Assembly: GCA_944470555.2 (NCBI GenBank)
Contig: OX104130.1
Span: 78,249,160 to 78,313,159, forward strand
DNA from: Heterobilharzia americana
Taxonomy: Eukaryota; Platyhelminthes; Trematoda; Strigeidida; Schistosomatidae
Length of the DNA: 64,000 nucleotides
Direction: 5' to 3'
Shown: piece by piece, positions 57,566 through 64,000 of the stretch
Layout of the letters: every line of letters begins with the position of its first letter
How positions within the stretch are numbered: the first letter of the stretch is position 1
Translations under genes and position numbers: made by a program
The notes under the pieces: generated by a model
What the model was told of the DNA's origin: nothing
Database searches by the model: none
Seen by the model: the letters and a program-made list of their open reading frames with translations, nothing else

Positions 57566-58879
57566 ATATAATATATGAGTATGGTAAGATTGTTAGATGA
57601 GTGTAGTATGAGGACACTGCATGTTGTAGTTTAACCAAAGGAACTAAATTAAGAAAATTTACAAAACATTTCATTCAGCAATGCTTTGAAGGTGTTTTGA
57701 AAGGTGACAGTTTTAAAACTCTACAGGCTTTAGATAACGTTGCTTCAAAAATGTTTTCAGTATACAAAACATGCAAGTTCCAAGTATGAGATTCATCATA
57801 TTATTCAAAATAAGTCTCAGCAGTACATTACACTTTTCACTGTCTCCAACCTGATACTTACGATAACCGTATACTATACCTTTAAAACGAGAGTATGCTA
57901 GAAGCGAATGAACGTGGATAGTGATATCTGAATATAATGAGCACATATTGCTAACCTATACTACTTAATAGGACATTTTTGAAACTGTTCATACCTCAAC
58001 TATGCATTGTTCGTTTCTACTTACAACCTAGTTCGACGAGTCCATTGTTAACGAAACTTTGAAAACAAGCTAATCATCGTAGTGTAACGATCAGCTGTTC
58101 GTTAAGCCTGCGGATAGGCATGTTGTTGCAGGGGGCGCGTACACTAGTGCTGGCTTGAAGGTGCCTTTGAAAGGGAAAAGAGGGTGAGAAAAAGGGGAAC
58201 TGACGACTAAGTAAGTACATCGGTAGACAACCTGACACAGAAGATATTGGTTTCATAAACTAAACAAAGCATATCAAAATTATTTTCCACATAGACAATA
58301 TGTAAGCAAGATATGTCTATCTGTCGTGTTTATTTTCAACCGAAGTATACACATATGGTGTTTTCAGACTTACAATTCACTAAAAAGCTAAATGTAAACA
58401 TATTTTTTGAGTCCCCAATTACTTTCATTGGTTCCATTACGAAACAATCATTTTCATCACTTTTCCCATAGTGATTATTCCCTCTCTAATTCTGAATCCA
58501 AGTCGTGCAGTAGATGAACTATGATTCTGTAACATTCTATAAACCACATATAAAAATTTATTGTCACTGAACAACGTGAATAGTTAGAAAGCATTCAGGT
58601 TAATCTATTATACTTCACTGACCAGATCAGAGTGATCCAAAACTTAAATATTGTAGAATCTATCAGTGTTTCCTCTTATAAACAAGTAAAGCCTTAATCT
58701 TTTGTTGGCTATGTTTCAGCAAAATGAAACGAACTAAAAATGTTAGTTTATTTTTTTTATGGTTGAGAGTCTTCTGAACACTTTGAGTGGGAATTTGAAA
58801 ATGTTTGGGATGCGGTTCTCACCACCCAAATGTAAATTGTTACTCCAAGATTGGTCTTCAACTGTGCCGCACCGTAGCT
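57566..58879. other. No supported gene
   Basis: AT-rich except for a GC-richer patch at 58090-58210 that contains a 60-codon minus frame of no recognised family. Confidence 0.4.
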
Positions 58880-59770
58880 AACAACAGAGTGTAGTAGTTG
58901 AGTGTGTCGATCACTTCACTTACCTGCGAAGTGAAGTGGGATTAGCCCTGGTACATTGGTCAGTGGTCGATGAAATTTCTACACGGATACAAAAGGCTCG
59001 ATTGGCTTCTGCCAATTTACGCGACCAATGGCGCCGCCGTGATATTCGATTGTCTGTTAAGGGTCGCGTGTAGTGCACAACAGTCCAGTCTGTTCTACTG
59101 TATGGCTGTGAAACATGACAACTGAAGGTGGAAGGTATGAGAAGGCTTCAGGTGTTTGACCACCGTCGCCTTCGTAGTAAAGGTCATATTCCGGGTGTTA
59201 CCACATGAGCAATGCAGAAGTCAGGAGTACAGTTTTAGGGAGTATAGGTAAATCAGTTGACGAGCTTATGAACCTTCATCGATTGAGATGGTTGGGACAC
59301 GTACTACGTATGCCTAGTCACCGATTGCCTTGTCACACAATGTTGGCTGAGGTGGGTCCAGGCTGGAAAAAGGCTCGAGGTGGCCAGACTAAAACATGGC
59401 ACCAATGTATGAAGTCTCTGACTGTTGGTTTGAGCCATGTGGGGTGATGCAGACTAGATGGTTGGGGTCCACGGGACACAAGGAATCAGTGGTTGGAGAC
59501 TCTTAGGGATATGGCTCAGAACCGATATCAGTGGCGCAGATGTATACACACATTATCCTCATCTTAACGATGCTATACGGGATCTCACCATTTTGTCATT
59601 CCTCTTTCTTTCTTCTTGTACTTAATATTTTTTTAACTGTATTCTCTTATCTTCATCCTTCACCTCACTATCTTTCTACTTGATGTACTGTACTGTACTG
59701 AGCTGTGGCAACTCGGACCGTTAGGCAGTAATGCCTGGTCCTATGTTGATACTAATTGACTGATTGATTG
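58880..59770 (+). mobile_element. Second RTE-like LINE family, 3' portion
   Basis: 5'-truncated copy coding, with breaks, for 'VECVDHFTYLR', 'ARLASANLRDQWRRRDIRLS', 'VLLYGCET', 'LMNLHRLRWLGHVLRMPSHR' (open at 59205-59447) and 'WGPRDTRNQWLETLRDMAQN'. This is the C-terminal pattern of a widespread RTE-like family distinct from copy A. A 3' UTR of about 190 bases ('GTGGCAACTCGGACCG') ends in a short TGAT tail at about 59757-59770. Fragments lie at 46540-46695 and 51940-52235. Confidence 0.82.
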
Positions 59771-60309
59771 AGTATATCACTTTCCTAAAGTCAGCCCAGC
59801 TGATGAAGTCAAAGGTGACTCTAGATGAATACTTTAACACTTCAGTCTGAATTATACCTTAGTGGTATATGAGAAACAACTTTCCTATCTACATAGATTC
59901 TTAAAAGGTAACCAATTTTACTTGTAACAATCCTTTCAAAAATATTAAATACCGAGCTCACCGTAAAAGCTGGGATCTTTACACAATACTCGGAAATCCA
60001 ATACTTAGCTAAAACCTAACAGATTGGGAATCCGCTATTTACCTCTTTATAACCAGTATAGAACAAGAGTAGAAATTATCATTTTGACTACCTAAGATAG
60101 CCACCATTTGGCAGAATAAATACTAGTGTGCTAAACCACGGCTTTATAAGGTAGTCAAAATAACTATCAATATGACGTCCCTCCTTCTAATTCAGTTAGA
60201 TCTGGATTTGGATGTGAAGTCCTGACGAGACAGCCAGTGTGAATACGATCAAGCAGCAGTAATGCATCAAGAATTCACAGGGTAGTCAAGCAAAACCATT
60301 GGCAATTGA
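59771..60309. other. No supported gene; small inverted repeat 60081-60161
   Basis: AT-rich. Perfect 13-base arms ATTTTGACTACCT (60081-60093) and AGGTAGTCAAAAT (60149-60161) enclose about 55 bases. Nothing else is recognised. Confidence 0.5.
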
Positions 60310-60440
60310 AGTGAAATAAAAATACTGTCATCAGTCGGACCTCATAGCTCATTTGGTAGAGAATCTTGCCGGAAAAATGGTGGTAGCTTGTTCGAATTCG
60401 ACCATAGTTCAAATTTTCATTTCGACTTCACCCACTATAA
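60310..60440 (+). repeat. tRNA-derived SINE, fourth type (diverged)
   Basis: A box 'ATAGCTCATTTGGTAGAG' and B-box-like 'TTGTTCGAATTCGACC', then 'CATAGTTCAAATTTTCATTT'. The layout matches 49495-49630. Confidence 0.6.
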
Positions 60441-61203
60441 AGAGAAGAAATTGCAGTTGTACAGTTCCAAATACAGAATATCAGCAAACAGATTACGGGA
60501 GTTAACAAGTACACAATTACTGGTGATATTTGGGACGAAGCGAACTCAATAGCGGTGTATCCGAACAAATTCATCTCATACAGACGAATTATTTCAGATC
60601 TTCTTATTCTGACTATCTGATTTGCATGGACTAGAATGCCTAAAATAGAATGGTCTATTTGTAAATGACATATAAAGTACACTGTCAACATTGACATAGG
60701 ACTGAATAGTTCCTAGTGGAAACCTAGCTGACACTATAATTGAAAAAATACTAAAGTGTAAAAAAATTCACCGTGTACTGTGTGATTTATAAGTCATTAA
60801 CAAATTGATTACATATAGAAAAGTATTAATCAAATGTGAACTGCATCAGTGAACTTTGGTAACCTACTTCTAATTTTACTCTAACCTAACAGATTATCAA
60901 ACGTAAGTAAAGATTATTCTCCACGACGGCAGAATTGTAATAAAAGTTTAGAGAAAGGAAATGTTTAGTTTTTCAGGCTGTTGAATTCCAATGGATATGG
61001 TGTTAATGCATTCAGCTGTGTCTAAAGCAAAAAAAATGCATATCTGTTCCCTTATTCGGTTGCTTTTACTACCGAAAGTATGCAGTATCAGTCTGATTAT
61101 TTTGGATTTCTTGACTCTTATCGAAAATCATGAAACCTTTAAACGATAGTCGTTAAAATATTCCCCTTTCACTTGACGAAATAAACCCATTTATTAATTA
61201 ACA
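60441..61203. other. No supported gene
   Basis: AT-rich; an 89-codon minus frame at 60428-60697 is not recognised. Confidence 0.45.
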
Positions 61204-61829
61204 AAGAATAAGGTATATATCAGTTAAGAAATATTTCTTTTCAACGACTTCATTATCAAGCTGTACAGTCGTATTTATACTCGGTAAAATGACAGATAAT
61301 TGCACTAAAAAACTGCTCAGTCAATATGCCATATATACAATCGGCGGAAGTGGTAGTATTTGTTCAAGTGGAAGAGATAGAAAATGGGTCACTGAATAAG
61401 GAGGAACGAATTGATAACAAGTGGTGAGATAAGTGACAAGTGCTGTCATAGAATTATAAAACGGTGATAATTAAGCTGAAACGTGTACAATAGGTCAATG
61501 ATTAAGGAATGAATTGATATTAAAAAGTGAAATATGAGTCAAATGTTGTCAATGAAGTGAAAATTGGTGATGATAACGATGATGAGAATAAAAGAGAATT
61601 ATACCAAAGTGAAGTGAACTGAAATTGACAGAATCAACAAAGTGAATTGTTAATGCCAAGGTAGAGAAAGTGGTTTCACAAAATGATTTTGAATGTAAAG
61701 TTCCAGTTTTTGTTCATGTATAGCTAATGCTTCAGCTATGCAACGGGAGTGTTGAAAAATCACCTGCCAAGATGAATCAATAGTAGCTTCTATGCTGCTA
61801 GATTGAGATTGATATTCTCCAGCCGCCGT

Positions 61830-62210
61830 CTTATTCGTAAATGCGTGAAGGATAGGCTTCCACTTATGTCCACTTCTATGTGTATCTACAAGTTCACATG
61901 CTCCTGTGGAGCTGACTATATTGGACGTTGTAAGCGGGCCCTCCGAAAACGTGTTGTTGAACATTACCCGGTTTAGCTTACCAGAGGCGAGCAAAGGAAA
62001 ACGACTTCATCTATATGTGAACAGCTCGTTGAATATGGACACTCAGCATCTCGAGATTCATCCTTCGAAATAATTTACAAAGTTAAATTGAACTACTCCA
62101 AAGGTTTATGCTTCCACCACTTATGCATAGCTGAAGCATTAGCTATACATGAACAAAAACTGGAACTTTACATTCAAAATCATTTTGTGAAACCACTTTC
62201 TCTACCTTAG
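61830..62210 (+). pseudogene. Penelope-like GIY-YIG endonuclease domain
   Basis: The frame reads 'RRLIRKCVKDRLPLMSTSMC', 'IYKFTCSCGADYIGRCKRAL', 'RKRVVEHYPV', then TAG at 61974-61976 (a sense codon would be expected in an intact copy). It resumes with 'LTRGEQRKTTSSICEQLVEY', 'GHSASRDSSFEIIYKVKLNY', 'IAEALAIHEQKLELYIQNHF' and stops at 62208-62210. The Y-I-G triplet, the following Arg and the 'VEH' Glu are in place as in GIY-YIG nucleases. One nonsense codon is the only visible defect over about 127 codons. Confidence 0.75.
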
Positions 62211-62277
62211 CCTTAACAATTCATTTCGTTGATTTTGTCAATTTCAGTTCACTTCACTTTGGTACACCTCGCTTTTA

Positions 62278-62312
62278 TTCTCATCATCATCATCATCATC
62301 ATCATCATCACC
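62278..62312. repeat. (ATC)n microsatellite in right palindrome arm
   Basis: About 11 CAT/ATC repeats. The mirror position in the left arm (about 61570-61585) has only a few interrupted GAT units, so the tract expanded in one arm after the arms formed. Confidence 0.92.
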
Positions 62313-62665
62313 AATTTTCACTTCATTGACAACATTTGACTCATATTTCACTATTTAATATCAATTCATTCCTTAATCATTGACCTATTGTACACGTTTC
62401 AGTTTAATTATCACCGTTTTATAATTCTATGACAGCACTTGTCACTTATCTCACCACTTGTTATCAATTCGTTCCTCCTTATTCAGTGAACCATTTTCTC
62501 TCTTCCACTTGAACAAATACTACCACCTCCACTGATTGTATATATGGCATATTGACTGAGCAGTTTTTTAGTACAATTATCTGTCATCCTACCGAGTATA
62601 AATACGACTGTACAGCCTGATAATGAAGTCGTTGAAAAGAAATATTTCTTAACTGATACATGCCT

Positions 62666-63500
62666 TGTTATTGTTAATATTCTCTTTTGCCAAACCAATT
62701 TTCTTTTGCTTCGTAGATTGTATATTACTCTATTCTGTGTACAATTATACCAATAATACGCATATTATTGTTGTAGAAAAGTAGATGATAATAATTTGTT
62801 TGTATTTATTTTTAGGTCAAACTAAACAAGGAGAATATATTTAAAGTTTCTCTCCGTTTCAGTTAAATTCAATCTTTTTTCCTGTCATTTATTTTATTTA
62901 CTGTACATGTGGATATCTGATTCATATCGCTTTTAGTCACCTATGAATCCATAAATGTAACATAAGTCATTGTCGTTTGTTCAGTGATTGATGGCTATCT
63001 AGGGCATTCCATTTTAGTCTATTTATTGGAAATATCACACAGTGAAAGAGAAACAGTATTATTTAGTGGATAACGTCTTGGAAACAATTTATTATCCATA
63101 TTCACATCAGGTAACTTCACAACTTCGAGACAGATTCTACATAGTCCTAATTTTCTCTCCTTCTCTGTGATGACTAGGGTATTAGAATTTTCTATATATC
63201 TGGGTCAGTTGCAGAATCATTTCCATTGATGCAGCATGTATTTGGTGTTGTTTCGATGATCAAAGATTCAGTCGGTTACCAATCAGTCCCTCTACCCAAA
63301 TAAGTCAGTTTCAATACTGTCAATCTGTTCCCACCCAACTGTGCGAATGTATGTCATCACATGCAGAGGTAACGCTGAACTTTACTCTAGGTTTCTAATC
63401 TTATTAGGATCTCATATATAAAACATTAAATCAGTCACGGTGGATTATTTAGTCTATGGTAATTAGGAAATGAAGCATGTTAACAGTTCATATGTAGACA
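62666..63500. other. No supported gene
   Basis: AT-rich; nothing recognised. Confidence 0.45.
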
Positions 63501-63512
63501 ATAATAATAATA

Positions 63513-64000
63513 GGATGAAACAGCTGTCAGTTCTCCCAGGTTTCCTTTGTTCCTCCAACTGATGTCAGTCTACGGTGAATTATAGTTATCTTAGTGATGT
63601 TAAGAACAACGGGAACAGCATGGTACTGCAAAAATATTTAAACAAATAATGTCAATCAAAACTTAGAAAATCAAAAGTTACGTGATACTAAAGGACGAAA
63701 TGTGTAGATCAAATTCTAAATAAATAAATATATTCTTGTATAGTGCTCATTAGTGACTTGCTTCCAGATGGATATCGCGAAGCTATAATGAGGAGCCGTG
63801 ACCTGTGGGGTCAAACAGTCGGAAGTGAAGTGGATGCTAACTGAAGACCATGGGTGACAGGCGTGTTTTGTCGTGAAGTGACAGGAGCTGGAAATTGTGA
63901 ACCACTGGAAACCGACCCAATAGCTGAATGGTTAATGTGTTCGCCGTGAAACCCGAAGGTCTTGAGTTCGATCCCTAGCTGGGTCGTGGGTGAGTACTGC
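63513..64000 (+). mobile_element. SINE2 unit spanning from one hammerhead to the next
   Basis: Begins inside a hammerhead ('GGATGAAACAGCTGTCAG' after an ATA tract) and passes the tail ('CAACTGATGTCAGTCTACGG'). It then passes an internal region ('GTGACTTGCTTCCAGATGG', 'GTCAAACAGTCGGAAGTG'), the A box ('TAGCTGAATGGTTAATGTG') and the B box ('GAGTTCGATCCCTAGCTGG'). The window ends at 'GTGAGTACTGC', one base into the next CUGAGGA core. This is the post-cleavage to pre-cleavage order of a full unit of roughly 480 bases. Confidence 0.7.

Larger units (their letters stand above)
61204..62665 (+). mobile_element. Penelope-like element in foldback arrangement
   Basis: Arms of about 530 bases (61204-61742 and 62123-62665) are reverse complements with modest divergence and several indels. 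The right arm is the natural C-terminus plus 3' UTR of the element; the left arm is its inverted copy. The spacer carries the GIY-YIG coding region. The RT is absent (5' truncation). The layout is the same as at 1-2718 but older. Confidence 0.85.

Noticed and set aside
58074..58256. Small minus-strand gene in a GC-richer patch
   Set aside because: A 60-codon frame with no recognisable domain; the composition shift alone is not enough to call a gene.
60081..60161. Miniature inverted-repeat transposon
   Set aside because: The arms are only 13 bases in an 81-base unit, there is no clear target duplication and no second copy in the window.

Overview
The window looks like repeat-rich chromosomal DNA from a schistosomatid blood fluke, most likely Schistosoma or a close relative. 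The DNA is strongly AT-rich. It carries schistosome-type Sm-alpha-like SINEs with embedded hammerhead ribozymes (HHR), several RTE-clade and CR1-type LINE copies, and many Penelope-like element (PLE) remnants. The only convincing host gene is one intronless neuropeptide-type G-protein-coupled receptor. All assignments come from reading motifs by eye; no database search was run, and element borders are good to about +/-10-30 bases.

Layout. 1-2718: a Penelope-like element in a foldback arrangement (592-base arms around a (CATA)n tract and a decayed reverse transcriptase). 3512-4894: a 460-residue class A GPCR of the myosuppressin/DMSR type, whose frame stays open for 42 codons beyond its TAA stop. 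6779-7731: a palindrome with two hammerhead-type motifs facing each other. 10339-13616: a near-full-length RTE LINE (AP endonuclease plus RT, broken by about six frameshifts). 30790-34130: a second, more decayed RTE copy. Seven further 5'-truncated copies of this RTE lie near 8.3, 16.0, 20.8, 40.0, 42.8, 47.7 and 50.8 kb, and a short one at 57.3 kb. A second RTE family is seen at 58.9-59.8 kb with fragments at 46.5 and 51.9 kb. CR1-type fragments lie at 35.9-36.4 and 54.0-54.4 kb. Further PLE pieces lie at 41.6-42.2, 52.9-53.9, 54.5-55.4 and 61.2-62.7 kb.

Self-cleaving RNA modules. Two tRNA-headed SINE families each carry a type I hammerhead just downstream of the Pol III B box. The first matches what is known of Sm-alpha; its best copy is on the minus strand at 22291-22345. 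The second (called SINE2 here) has unrelated helices I, II and III but the same invariant core. Apparently intact copies lie at 24621-24680(+), 29191-29250(+), 45093-45150(+) and 38918-38968(-). I do not recall SINE2 being described. It is the best candidate here for an undescribed system: a retrozyme-like, RNA-processed non-autonomous element, probably dependent on the neighbouring LINEs or PLEs. A cluster of nested, inverted SINE2 copies fills 37.3-39.5 kb. The right edge (63.5-64.0 kb) spans the interval from one SINE2 hammerhead to the next.

The long stretches between these elements are AT-rich, with only short unsupported ORFs. They may be introns or intergenic sequence; schistosome genes have long introns, so isolated small exons could be missed.
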